Positions 25,706-33,768 of a stretch of 64,000 nt of DNA are shown here, piece by piece; the first letter of the stretch is position 1, and each line of letters begins with the position of its first letter. The translations under genes and the position numbers were made by a program. The notes under the pieces were generated by a model. It saw only the letters and a program-made list of their open reading frames with translations. It did not search any database and was not told where the DNA came from. Origin of the DNA: Candidatus Methanoliparum thermophilum (GTDB taxonomy: Archaea; Halobacteriota; Methanoliparia; Methanoliparales; Methanoliparaceae); assembly GCA_004212075.1 (NCBI GenBank), contig RXIF01000006.1:172358-236357 (forward strand). Reading direction: 5' to 3'.

Positions 25706-25862
25706 CACCTAATAGGCAGTCAAATCCGACTCTCTGCTCTTTTCGGTCGGTACGGTGCTATCGCACTCACTTAACAGAGTATATCTGTATCTGGTTCGGG
25801 CTACGCCCTCCCCCAAATTCCTCGCCTCGCTCGGAACTTCAGATATACTCAAAACGTTATTC
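25706..25862 (+). repeat. attC-like site 5, with an extra upstream half-site; end of the array
   Basis: A first R''-type box CACCTAAT (25706-25713), preceded by CCTTT, is complementary to the start of the GHKL cassette (ATTAGGCGAAATG). About 55 bases later a full site starts: R'' CACTTAAC (25768-25775), arms GAGTATATCTG and CAGATATACTC (perfect over eleven bases), centre CCCCAAATTCCTCG...CGGAACTTC, R' GTTATTC (25856-25862). No gene follows: 52 bases separate it from the right inverted-repeat arm. Confidence 0.75.
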
Positions 25863-25914
25863 ACCATTATCTGAAACATAACGATGAGGAATATAAAAAA
25901 TTGTGTAAAATATG

Positions 25915-26009
25915 TTTTAAAATCTTCTAACATGCAAAAAAAAATGGCTATTGAAAAATGTGAAAAAGTTGAAAATCACTAGAAAAATCGATAGTGCCTT
26001 TATAAAAAA
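25915..26009. repeat. Right arm of the long inverted repeat
   Basis: Reverse complement of 5161-5252, differing by eye only in one A-run (9 against 6). Its outer end (CCTTTATAAA) is continuous with the TATA-like sequence TTTATAAAATAG that lies upstream of the por operon. Confidence 0.9.
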
Positions 26010-26075
26010 GTTTATAAAATAGTTATTGAAAGATAGATAATCTCTGTTTTATAAACAAAACAAAAGGAGATCGTT
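26010..26075 (+). promoter_or_regulatory. Promoter and ribosome-binding site of the por operon
   Basis: GTTTATAAAATAG at 26009-26021 and TTTTATAAAC near 26047 are TATA-like. AAAGGAGATC at about 26062-26071 is a strong Shine-Dalgarno sequence about seven bases before ATG 26079. Confidence 0.55.
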
Positions 26076-26078
26076 TCA

Positions 26079-26612
26079 ATGAAAGAAATAAGATTTCATG
26101 GACGGGGAGGACAGGGTGCTGTAACCGCGGCAGAACTTTTAGCTGTTGCAGCATTTTACGATGGATATTTTAGTCAAGCATTTCCTGCTTTCGGTGTTGA
26201 AAGGCGTGGTGCTCCAGTATTAGCCTTTACAAGGATATCAGATAAGAAGATAAGGTTAAGGAGCCATATTTATAATCCTGATTATGTAATTGTACAGGAT
26301 TCTTCATTAATAAGCTCGGTAAATATAGCGGAAGGGTTAAAATATGGAGGAGTTATCGTTATAAACAGTACAAAAGATCTTAGAGAGTTAGGCAATGTAA
26401 GAACTATCGATGCCACCAAGATCTCTTTGGATACGATAGGCAGACCTATAACAAACACAACGATGCTTGGTGCATTTGCAGGCGCAGTAGATCTCATTAG
26501 CATAAACTCCATAAAAAGAGCTGTTGGAGAAAGATTTGTAGGAGAGCTTAGAGAGAAGAACATCCAAGCAGTGGAGATAGCATACAATCAAATGAAGGAG
26601 TTGAATAGATGA
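26079..26612 (+). CDS. porG: Pyruvate:ferredoxin oxidoreductase, gamma subunit
   Basis: A 177-residue gamma subunit of a four-part 2-oxoacid:ferredoxin oxidoreductase, which converts pyruvate and CoA to acetyl-CoA, CO2 and reduced ferredoxin, reversibly. The family motif GRGGQGAVTAAELLA is at residues 9-23, followed by FPAFGVERRGAPV. Order gamma-delta-alpha-beta with four-base or shorter gaps is the usual archaeal por operon. Substrate preference (pyruvate rather than branched-chain oxoacids) is inferred from subunit lengths and order. Confidence 0.88.
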   Translation: MKEIRFHGRGGQGAVTAAELLAVAAFYDGYFSQAFPAFGVERRGAPVLAFTRISDKKIRLRSHIYNPDYVIVQDSSLISSVNIAEGLKYGGVIVINSTKDLRELGNVRTIDATKISLDTIGRPITNTTMLGAFAGAVDLISINSIKRAVGERFVGELREKNIQAVEIAYNQMKELNR

Positions 26613-26899
26613 ACAAGGCAAAGAGAAATGATATAAGATTGATTCCAGGAGGAATAACAAGACCAAAAACGACCATTACAAACAAGACCGGTTTCTGGAG
26701 AACTTTTATTCCAATCTTTAACGAAGAAAGATGTAACAAATGTGGAATATGCGATATATTCTGTCCAGAAAACTGTATTATCATAAATGAAGAAGGATAT
26801 AGGCATCCAAACTACGATTTCTGCAAAGGATGCGGAATCTGCGCAGAAGAATGTCCAAAAGATGCTATAAAAATGATACTTGAATCAAAGGAGGGATAA
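26609..26899 (+). CDS. porD: Pyruvate:ferredoxin oxidoreductase, delta subunit (2x[4Fe-4S] ferredoxin)
   Basis: A 96-residue ferredoxin-type subunit with two cluster motifs, CNKCGICDIFCPENC (about residues 43-57) and CKGCGICAEECP (about 72-83). The N-terminal PGGITRPKTTITNKTGFWR is typical of the delta chain of Por. Its ATG overlaps the porG stop by four bases (ATGA). It passes electrons from the thiamine-diphosphate site to free ferredoxin. Confidence 0.9.
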   Translation: MNKAKRNDIRLIPGGITRPKTTITNKTGFWRTFIPIFNEERCNKCGICDIFCPENCIIINEEGYRHPNYDFCKGCGICAEECPKDAIKMILESKEG

Positions 26900-26901
26900 A
26901 G

Positions 26902-28074
26902 ATGAATGATAATATAAAGATTTTGGAAGGTTCTATGGCGATTGCATCTACCGTAAAAACCTGTAAACCAAATATTGTCTCTGCTTATCCTATTACACCC
27001 CAGACACATATTGTAGAAAATATAGCAAAGATGGTAGCTGATGGGGAGATAAAAGCAGATTATATAAGAGCTGATTCAGAATTTTCTGCTTTATCCACGC
27101 TGATAGGGGCTAGTGCTACTGGAGCTAGAACTTATTCCTCTACTACATCACAAGGTCTTGCATTGATGTTCGAAGCTCTATTTAATGCATCAGGTATGAG
27201 ACTGCCTATCGTAATGACAGTAGTGAATAGAGCTCTCTCTGCTCCATTAAACATATGGAACGATCAACAAGATTCAATATCTGTAAGGGACGCAGGATGG
27301 ATACAGCTTTATGCAGAGGATAATCAAGAGGCATGCGATCTCTTACCGATAGCATACAAGGTTGCAGAAGATAAAGAGATTCTTCTACCTACTATGTGTT
27401 GTATGGATGGTTTCATCCTAACACATACCTTCGAGCCTGTAATAATCCCTGAAGAATCCTTAGTAGATGAGTTTCTCCCTCCTTTTCGACCGGATTTTAT
27501 ATTAGATCCTGCAAACCCATTAACTTTTGGTGCCTATGCTGGACCGGAGATTTATACGGAATTTAGATACCAACAGCACAATGCAATGATAAAAGCCGAA
27601 GAAAAGATAGAAAAGGCAATGAATGAGTTTGGAGAGGTCTTTGGGAGAGAGTATGGTCTGATCGATGAATATAGATTGGATGATGCGGATATCGTTATCA
27701 TATCGATGGGGTCTCTGTTAGGCACCATTAAAGACGCAGTGGATGAGATGAGAGAGGATGGGATAAAGGTAGGTATCTTAAAGATAACCAGTTATAGACC
27801 ATTCCCTAAAGAGAAGATCTATAATAAGATTAAAGGGATAGAGAAAGGAATAGTCTTTGAGAAAGATGTAAGTATTGGCACGGGTGCAGGACTTTTGAAC
27901 GATTTAAAAGCTGCTTTATATGGTAAAAAACAAACACCATTTTTATATGGTTTTGTTTTAGGATTAGGTGGTAGGGATGTGGGGATGAATGATATAAAAG
28001 ATGCTGTAAAAAAAGTAAAAACTCTTGAATTAGAAGATTTTGGATTTATAAATCTTAGGAAGGAAGTATTATGA
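26902..28074 (+). CDS. porA: Pyruvate:ferredoxin oxidoreductase, alpha subunit
   Basis: A 390-residue alpha chain. The early motif [15 protein letters not shown] (about residues 30-44) is characteristic. The segment [20 protein letters not shown] that follows also fits, as does [20 protein letters not shown] for the cofactor-contacting part. The C-terminal third has [19 protein letters not shown]. The length matches archaeal PorA. It starts two bases after porD and overlaps porB by four bases. Confidence 0.92.
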   Translation: MNDNIKILEGSMAIASTVKTCKPNIVSAYPITPQTHIVENIAKMVADGEIKADYIRADSEFSALSTLIGASATGARTYSSTTSQGLALMFEALFNASGMRLPIVMTVVNRALSAPLNIWNDQQDSISVRDAGWIQLYAEDNQEACDLLPIAYKVAEDKEILLPTMCCMDGFILTHTFEPVIIPEESLVDEFLPPFRPDFILDPANPLTFGAYAGPEIYTEFRYQQHNAMIKAEEKIEKAMNEFGEVFGREYGLIDEYRLDDADIVIISMGSLLGTIKDAVDEMREDGIKVGILKITSYRPFPKEKIYNKIKGIEKGIVFEKDVSIGTGAGLLNDLKAALYGKKQTPFLYGFVLGLGGRDVGMNDIKDAVKKVKTLELEDFGFINLRKEVL

Positions 28075-28940
28075 GTTCGCAATTGTTTGCACCAGGACAT
28101 ACTGCCTGTTCAGGTTGTGGTATGCCTATAGCTATTAAGCTGATACTGGAAGGTAGCGGAAAAGATATCATTGTTGTATCGCCTACTGGTTGTTTAGAGG
28201 TTACAACGACCCGTTATCCTACATCAGCATGGGGTGTCCCATGGATACATTCTCTATTTGAGAATGCTGCAGCAGTAGCATCAGGGATTGAGAGAGCACT
28301 AAAAGTTCTTAATCGGGATGCAAACGTTATAGTTATAGCAGGAGATGGTGCCACTGTAGATATAGGAATTGGCGCTTTGAGTGGAATGTTTGAACGAGGA
28401 GATAATGTAACATATATATGCTACGATAATGAGGCTTACATGAACACAGGGGTTCAAAGATGCAGTTCTACTCCATATGGTGCATCAACAACCACGTCTC
28501 CTGTAGGTAAACTCTCATTTGGAGAGGATCGTCCAAAAAAGGATCTACCTGCGATTGCCGTGGCACATGGTGTGCCTTATGTTGCAACAGCCTCTATTGG
28601 ATATCCTAAAGATGTAATAAGAAAAATAAAAAGGGCAAAAGAGATTGTTGGACCAAAATATATCCACATTTTGACACCTTGTCCAACAGGATGGAGATTT
28701 GATGAAAATAAAACAATAGAGATTGCAAAATTGGCTGTTGAAACTGGATTGTTTCCTATATATGAGATAGAGGGTGGAACACTCATAAAAGTAAAAAAGA
28801 TAAAGAATAGGAAGCCAGTAGAGGAGTATTTAAGATTGCAGGGAAGATATAGACATATTTTAAAAGGATTTAAAGATCAATTAGAGATAATTCAAGAGAT
28901 TGCAGATAAAAATGCCGAAAAATTTGGCTTAGATGGATAA
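28071..28940 (+). CDS. porB: Pyruvate:ferredoxin oxidoreductase, beta subunit (thiamine-diphosphate binding)
   Basis: A 289-residue beta chain. CSGCGMP (about residues 13-19) and later Cys residues ligate a [4Fe-4S] cluster. The thiamine-diphosphate motif runs from [12 protein letters not shown] (about 98-109) to [11 protein letters not shown]. The protein completes the porGDAB set; its start overlaps the porA stop as ATGA. The next gene, purO, starts two bases after it. Confidence 0.92.
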   Translation: MSSQLFAPGHTACSGCGMPIAIKLILEGSGKDIIVVSPTGCLEVTTTRYPTSAWGVPWIHSLFENAAAVASGIERALKVLNRDANVIVIAGDGATVDIGIGALSGMFERGDNVTYICYDNEAYMNTGVQRCSSTPYGASTTTSPVGKLSFGEDRPKKDLPAIAVAHGVPYVATASIGYPKDVIRKIKRAKEIVGPKYIHILTPCPTGWRFDENKTIEIAKLAVETGLFPIYEIEGGTLIKVKKIKNRKPVEEYLRLQGRYRHILKGFKDQLEIIQEIADKNAEKFGLDG

Positions 28941-28942
28941 TT

Positions 28943-29548
28943 ATGTACATAGGTCGAGCGGTAATAGCGGGATATACGAATGAAAAAAAGGTTTTTTTAG
29001 GATATATTCTTGCATCTATGTCTTTTCCAAAGAGGAGAGCAAGGATAGACGAAGAATCTATCAAGATAGAGCCTTTAAAAACTGCCGATTATAATAATCC
29101 ATATATAACTTACAACTGTATGAAAAAAGTAGAGAAAGATAAGGCTGTAGTATCTAACGGCATACATACAGACGTAATTGCAAACAAGTTAGATTCTGGA
29201 TATTCTGGAAGAGATGCGATCGCTATATCTTTATTTGCTATGGATTATGAGAAAGATGAATATAATACTCCAAGGATTGCAGCGTGTTTTGATAATAGAT
29301 CACTATATATCGGTATTATAGAAAAAGAAAAAATTATAATCGATAAAGTCAGAAATGACAGATGTATGCTTATTTCTACATACAATAAAACTGTTCCAGA
29401 GGAAATATCTATAAAAAGATCGACCGCTAAAGATATAGCAAAAGAGTTGTGCATGCTAGATTACGAACATATTATCTGTTCGGCCGTTGTATGTAGAAGA
29501 GAAGAGAATGATTTTGAGTTTGCAACAGAAGAAAAAAATAGGTTGTGA
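28943..29548 (+). CDS. purO: IMP cyclohydrolase, archaeal PurO type
   Basis: A 201-residue enzyme closing the ring of FAICAR to form IMP, the last step of purine synthesis in many archaea that lack bacterial-type PurH. It has the family pattern MYIGRAVIAGY, SMSFPKRRARID, PYITYNCMKKVE and VVSNGIHTDVI. The length fits (about 200). It is placed directly behind porB with a two-base gap, so it is probably co-transcribed, though the functions are unrelated. Confidence 0.85.
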   Translation: MYIGRAVIAGYTNEKKVFLGYILASMSFPKRRARIDEESIKIEPLKTADYNNPYITYNCMKKVEKDKAVVSNGIHTDVIANKLDSGYSGRDAIAISLFAMDYEKDEYNTPRIAACFDNRSLYIGIIEKEKIIIDKVRNDRCMLISTYNKTVPEEISIKRSTAKDIAKELCMLDYEHIICSAVVCRREENDFEFATEEKNRL

Positions 29549-29599
29549 TGAGCAATAAATAAAAAGTATAAATATTAGAAATAACATTAAGATAATAAA

Positions 29600-30493
29600 A
29601 TGAGATTAAACAATGTTGAGATAGAAGAAACATTTGCAGAAGTTTTTTCTATGAAATGTGCACGAGTCTTGATAACAGCGCTCAATGAAAGATGGGCAAA
29701 AGTTGCTGCAACGGAAGCAACGGGTTTTGGAACGTCTATAATAGGTTGTCCATCTGAGGCAGGGATAGAAAAATATTTAACACCGGAAGAAACACCCGAT
29801 GGAAGGTTTGGAGCATATATACAGATTTATCATGGAAAAACGGAAAAATTGGAGGATCAGATCTTGGAAAGGATTGGACAGTGTGTCCTAACTTCTCCTA
29901 CAACTGCTGTATTCAACGGTCTGCCAAACGCAGAAAAACAGTCAAATATAGGGTTTAAACTAAAGTTTTTCGGGGACGGATTCGATGAAAAGAGAGAAAT
30001 AAACGGTAGAACGGTTTATTCCATCCCTATAATGGAGGGTGATTTTATTATAGAAGAGAAGATAGGGATCGTAGATGGTATTGCTGGAGGAAACTTTTTT
30101 ATAATGGCAGAGAACCAGATGTCAGCATTAAACGCGGCAGAGGTTGCTGTAGATGCTATCTTTAACATAGAAGGTTGTATTACACCGTTCCCAGGAGGGA
30201 TCGTAGCAAGCGGTTCAAAAGTTGGATCTAACAAGTACAAGTTTCTAAAAGCTTCTACAAATGAGAAGTTCTGCCCGACGTTGAAAGATAAGATAAAAGA
30301 CAGCCAAATCCCAGAAGGAGTAAACGGCATTTATGAGGTCATTGCCAATGGTATGAGCTTAGATCTGGTCAAAGAAGCGATGCGAAAAGGTATAACTGCT
30401 GCAACAAAGGTTCCTGGTGTTGTAAAGATAACTTCAGGAAACTACGGAGGAAAATTGGGAAAATATACGATAGATCTTAAAGATCTTTTTTGA
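29600..30493 (+). CDS. ftr: Formylmethanofuran:tetrahydromethanopterin formyltransferase
   Basis: A 297-residue Ftr, which moves the formyl group between methanofuran and tetrahydromethanopterin in the cytoplasm, one of the core C1 steps of methanogenesis, reverse methanogenesis and the Archaeoglobus pathway. Typical segments are EETFAEVFSMKCARVLITAL, GFGTSIIGCPSEAGIE, QIYHGKTEKLEDQ, CVLTSPTTAVFNGL and TPFPGGIVASGSKVGS. The length is exactly in the family range. A TATA-like AAAAAGTATAAATATTAG at about 29560-29577 suggests its own promoter. Its presence defines the metabolic type of the host. Confidence 0.95.
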   Translation: MRLNNVEIEETFAEVFSMKCARVLITALNERWAKVAATEATGFGTSIIGCPSEAGIEKYLTPEETPDGRFGAYIQIYHGKTEKLEDQILERIGQCVLTSPTTAVFNGLPNAEKQSNIGFKLKFFGDGFDEKREINGRTVYSIPIMEGDFIIEEKIGIVDGIAGGNFFIMAENQMSALNAAEVAVDAIFNIEGCITPFPGGIVASGSKVGSNKYKFLKASTNEKFCPTLKDKIKDSQIPEGVNGIYEVIANGMSLDLVKEAMRKGITAATKVPGVVKITSGNYGGKLGKYTIDLKDLF

Positions 30494-30561
30494 TCTTCCT
30501 ATTTTATTACATTTTTTAATTTTTTAATAAAAACATAAATTTAAAAATTAATATTTATAGT

Positions 30562-31101
30562 TTAATACCGTTCCCAGTGGATTATCTCGTTTAATTCTCT
30601 TCGTTTTGGTGCCTTCGGAACTCTTGCAGGTCTGCCAATTGGTACTATCACCACAACCTCAACATTATCTGGTATATTTAAAACCTTTGCAACATACTCG
30701 GCATCGAAAAATCCAAGTATAACGGTACCTAGACCAAGTGCATGTGCCTGTAAACAGATATTTTGGGTAGCGAGCGCGGTATCGAACATCAACCAGTCTC
30801 CCTTCGTCGTTACGTATTCACCACCCTTGACACCAGAGACTTTCTTCTTGCCGCAGACAACAATGATGGCTGGTGCTTTCTCTACGCTTTTTTTTCCAGG
30901 ATTAGTCGGACCAAATGCATCTAAAAGTCTTTTTTTCATCTCGTCATCCTTTATTATTACGAAGTCCCAACACTGGGTATTTGCCCAAGATGGGGCCCAT
31001 CGTGCCGCGTCTATCACCGTCTCTATCTCTTCATCACTGACATCTTCGTCCGTAAAATCTCTAACACTTCGCCTCTCCTTAATTATATCTAAAACCTTCA
31101 T
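30562..31101 (-). CDS. Nitroreductase-family FMN oxidoreductase
   Basis: A 179-residue protein of the FMN-dependent nitroreductase fold. The N-terminal KERRSVRDFTDEDVSDEEIE and ARWAPSWANTQCWDFVI carry the FMN phosphate contacts. The C-terminal ALGLGTVILGFFDAEYV and VVVIVPIGRPA are typical. Such enzymes are dimers reducing flavins, quinones or nitro compounds with NAD(P)H; the natural substrate in anaerobic archaea is unknown. It converges with ftr and marks the end of the core block before the second accessory region. Confidence 0.85.
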   Translation of the reverse strand: MKVLDIIKERRSVRDFTDEDVSDEEIETVIDAARWAPSWANTQCWDFVIIKDDEMKKRLLDAFGPTNPGKKSVEKAPAIIVVCGKKKVSGVKGGEYVTTKGDWLMFDTALATQNICLQAHALGLGTVILGFFDAEYVAKVLNIPDNVEVVVIVPIGRPARVPKAPKRRELNEIIHWERY

Positions 31102-31633
31102 TCATCAACCCCTCTGTAAATTATTTTAATGTTATTTAAACATTGTTTATTGTTATATATATTAATTATTTGATTATAGTTAGGAGTTAGGTTATGAGGA
31201 AAGAGTGGAAGAAGATTTCTTTCCACAGTCTCTCAGATAGACGTCTCTGATCTTCCTTTGTTAGCTGATATCCATGTGCATTATTTTTTTTGTATCGCCC
31301 TCTGTTTTTATGCATTTAAGTGCTGTTTTTTTGAAACAATAGTTGTATTTGTTACCACATAGATAGATCATAACTGCAGTTCAGTGGAGGTGCGATAAAA
31401 AACTGTTTTTAAATATGTGGATATATCGATTTTAAAAGGCGTTAATTTTGTCAGTGCGATAGAACTTTTTGATTTTTTTGTAAAGTGTCATACAACAAAA
31501 AAGGTAGTTACCTGTAGTTACTTACTTAGGAGAGTCACCTAAGGAGGGGTAGTATAGGTGAGCTAACCTCTGTTAGGCAACTTACCTTTAAATATCCGTT
31601 CGATCCACGTATATAAAAAGAGGATGATATTAG
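31102..31633. other. Non-coding stretch with hairpin block a and a promoter
   Basis: No gene seen in 31102-31535. At 31536-31590 there is CACCTAAGGAGGGG followed by AACCTCTGTTAGGCAACTT; CCTAA...TTAGG and flanking bases can form a stem of about ten pairs. Related blocks occur at 33085 and 38741. TATA-like ACGTATATAAAAAG (about 31607-31620) and GAGGATGAT precede the ATG at 31634. Confidence 0.5.
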
Positions 31634-31804
31634 ATGAGAATAATTGAACAAATATCAGATTTTCTAAATCCATTAAAGGGGATCTTTTCTTTACTGATCA
31701 TCAGTTTTATCTTGCTGACCATTTTCACCTCTGTTGTCGCTGATGCCACTATCGTTGATGGGGGCATTGCTACCCTCACTATGGGCATCCGTTGGTCCGG
31801 TTGA
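31634..31804 (+). pseudogene. Truncated copy of the heptad-repeat membrane-protein gene
   Basis: ATG 31634 begins MRIIEQISDFLNPLKGIFSL and LIISFILLTIFTSVVAD, closely matching the minus-strand gene at 34950-35576 but lacking its nine-residue DDFRKELLE segment. Only two remaining repeat units (GGIATLTMGI) precede a frame change and the TGA at 31802-31804. About 400 bases of the repeat region are missing, so this is a deletion product or collapsed copy. The 20 bases before the ATG also match. Its promoter now lies upstream of the methyltransferase gene. Confidence 0.7.
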
Positions 31805-31855
31805 GTGCATTGGTACCCTCTTGGGGTGCTTACAGATTCTTTGACATTATCCTTG

Positions 31856-33043
31856 ATGGTGTTTAAAACAAACACTATATATTGTGGAGATTGTAAGAAG
31901 GTGCTTGCTCAGTTTCCAGATGAGTCAGTTGATTTGATCTACGTTGACCCACCTTTCTTCTCAAATAAGCAATATGAGGTTTTATGGGGTGATGGATACG
32001 AGAAAAGGGCTTTTGAGGATAGATGGAAAGGCGGGATAGAGAATTATATCGCTTGGATGGAAGATAAGATAAAAGAATGCCATAGAGTTCTAAAGGATAT
32101 AGGTTCCATGTATCTACATTGCGATTATCACGCTAATGCTCATTTAAGAATTTTGATGGATGGAGTATTTGGAGAGAACAATTTTAGGAATGAGATAATA
32201 TGGTGTTATGGTGGTGGAGGAATTCCTAAAAAAGATTTTCCAAGAAAGCACGATACTATCTTCCGTTATGTTAAAGATGTTAGAAAATTTAAGAAAAATG
32301 GGGTATTTAACAAAATATACCGTCCTTATGGAGAATGGACTAAAAAGCATGAGCCAAGACGTAACTTAACTGCTGGAGGTGGAAAGTTAAATATGGAGAG
32401 AGGAATACCGATTAACGATTGGTGGTCGGATTTGAAGTCCTTGACAAGTTATCAAAAGGAATGGTTAGGCTATCCTACTCAAAAACCAGAGAGTTTGCTT
32501 GAAAGAATTATAAACGTTTCATCAAATCCAACAAATATCATCTTAGATCCGATGTGCGGCGGTGGAACTACCATAGCCGTAGCACACAAACTTGGAAGGC
32601 AATGGATTGGTATTGATGTATCACCAACTGCATGTAAGCTCATGGTAAATCGAATGAGAAAATTAGGAGTACAAATATCAGAAAAAGACATAATTGGACT
32701 TCCAAAGACATTAGAAGAATTAAAAGCAATGCAACCTTTTGAATTTCAGAATTGGGTATGTGAAAAGTTATTGGCGAGGGCATCGGTTAGAAGCACTAGG
32801 GACATGGGCATTGATGGTTGGCTCATAGACGGCAGACCTTTACAGGTCAAGCAATCCGAAAAAGTGGGTAGGAATGTAATTGACAATTTTGAGACTGCGC
32901 TTAGAAGGGCGAAAAAGGAGAGGGGTATCATTGTTGCTTTTAGCTTCAGTAAAGGTGCTTATGAAGAGGTGGCAAGATCAAAGTCACATGATGGCTTAGC
33001 TATTGAACTAAAAACAGTCAAAGAAATATTAAAAGAGGAATGA
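31856..33043 (+). CDS. DNA methyltransferase fused to a PD-(D/E)xK nuclease-like domain
   Basis: A protein of about 395 residues. The methyltransferase part is beta class: motif IV VDPPFFSNKQY (about residues 32-42) comes first and motif I DPMCGGGTTIAVAH (about 230-243) later, with YPTQKPESLLERII between. The C-terminal 110 residues hold a nuclease-like core, TRDMGIDGWLIDGRPLQVKQ (Asp ... Q-V-K) and RRAKKERGIIVAFSFSKGAY, as in Mrr-type restriction domains. So modification and cleavage, or modification and target reading, may be joined in one chain. GTG 31805 is upstream in frame; ATG 31856 was chosen because homologous starts read M-x-x-N-T-I-Y-C-G-D. Confidence 0.82.
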   Translation: MVFKTNTIYCGDCKKVLAQFPDESVDLIYVDPPFFSNKQYEVLWGDGYEKRAFEDRWKGGIENYIAWMEDKIKECHRVLKDIGSMYLHCDYHANAHLRILMDGVFGENNFRNEIIWCYGGGGIPKKDFPRKHDTIFRYVKDVRKFKKNGVFNKIYRPYGEWTKKHEPRRNLTAGGGKLNMERGIPINDWWSDLKSLTSYQKEWLGYPTQKPESLLERIINVSSNPTNIILDPMCGGGTTIAVAHKLGRQWIGIDVSPTACKLMVNRMRKLGVQISEKDIIGLPKTLEELKAMQPFEFQNWVCEKLLARASVRSTRDMGIDGWLIDGRPLQVKQSEKVGRNVIDNFETALRRAKKERGIIVAFSFSKGAYEEVARSKSHDGLAIELKTVKEILKEE

Positions 33044-33084
33044 TTTTACATGCTTGATAATCATGTGTTGTGTGTAGATGCATC

Positions 33085-33220
33085 CACCTAAATAGGGGGT
33101 AGGTGTGAGATGACTCACTTGTGCGTTGGATATCAACTAACTACCTTTCCTCTGCGATAGATAAAGAGAAGTAAAACAAAAAAACATTTACAAAAAATTA
33201 AATAAGCCAGTGTCATACTA
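33085..33220 (+). repeat. Promoter-like repeat block b
   Basis: The stretch from CACCTAAATAGGGGGTAGG to AAAAATTAAATAAGCC matches 38741-38890 over most of its length (for example GTTGGATATCAACTAACTAC against GTTGAATACCAACTAACTAC, then AAAGAGAAGTAAAA). A 27-residue frame with ATG 33230 and its counterpart at 38903 follow both. CACCTA and TAGGTG can pair. Probably a duplicated promoter/leader region. Confidence 0.55.
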
Positions 33221-33291
33221 TTTACAAGTATGATAGCCTCTACCCAAGAATGGACATCTGTTTTTGAATCATTAAGTTTATACCAGACCTA

Positions 33292-33684
33292 TTGCATAAC
33301 TCTTTATTGGAGGTAGGAGGTGTTTGGGTAGAGGCTGGTTCCTGTTCTTATCCTGCCTCCAACATTCCGAAACATAGGCATATTAACTATCAAGCTGCAT
33401 ATATTATAGCCTCTCATCCCTACATCCCATTTAAAGAGATTTTTAAAAACGAGGGCGTCTCTTTCATCAGTGATGCTTATTCTCTCGTGAAAAACTTCGA
33501 AAACAACCCACCTGACCCTAATATCTATAACCAACCAAATAATCCACAATCAGACCTATACCATATCCTTGAACCTTTTGAATATTGCGGAATCTTCTAC
33601 AAGGAATTATTCGATCACCCACCCGACATAATTACTGACGAATGGCTGTGGGAACATCGTTACTATAGGTATCGCATAGCTTGA
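33292..33684 (+). CDS. Hypothetical 130-residue protein
   Basis: The open frame begins at TTG 33292 with no clear ribosome-binding site. It is rich in Pro, Tyr, Ile and Asn and contains YIIASHPYIPFKEIFKNEG and NNPPDPNIYNQPNNPQSDLY. No family recognised. A partly similar, more degraded frame (Cys/Pro/Asn-rich start, Phe/Tyr-rich end) lies at about 38995-39285 behind the paired repeat block, supporting an old duplication. Whether it is expressed is unclear. Confidence 0.35.
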   Translation: MHNSLLEVGGVWVEAGSCSYPASNIPKHRHINYQAAYIIASHPYIPFKEIFKNEGVSFISDAYSLVKNFENNPPDPNIYNQPNNPQSDLYHILEPFEYCGIFYKELFDHPPDIITDEWLWEHRYYRYRIA

Positions 33685-33768
33685 AGGATAATCATCCCTA
33701 TTGCATTCTCTCGTCTTTTTTCATCGATGTATTTATATATGCCTATATGGAATAAAATTATTCTGATA

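Larger units (their letters stand above)
18127..25862 (+). mobile_element. Integron-type gene-cassette array without integrase (CALIN-like)
   Basis: Five attC-like sites (18127, 20194, 21523, 23359, 25706) alternate with cassettes of one to three genes, all on the plus strand. Each complete cassette starts with TTRRRY-type bases whose reverse complement stands at its own end. This is expected only if each piece was once a circle closed at one recombination site. No tyrosine recombinase of the IntI type, and no attI, is visible in the 64 kb. Genes in the array have Shine-Dalgarno sequences, while many neighbours rely on TATA boxes, which suggests a bacterial source (inference). Confidence 0.8.
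5161..26009. mobile_element. Accessory genomic island bounded by inverted repeats
   Basis: The interval between the two inverted-repeat arms separates a lipid-synthesis gene from the pyruvate:ferredoxin oxidoreductase operon. It holds the three IS-derived MITE copies, the attC-like cassette array and at least seven broken genes. Intact genes are mixed in. No integrase, relaxase or replication gene is visible inside it. Whether the arms are recombination sites, insertion-generated ends or a flipped segment cannot be told from one sequence. Confidence 0.65.

Noticed and set aside
31536..31590. CACCTAA ... GTTAGGC as another attC site
   Set aside because: No AAC in the first box, arms are not separated by spacers, and the related blocks b and c lack an R' box; treated as a hairpin block.
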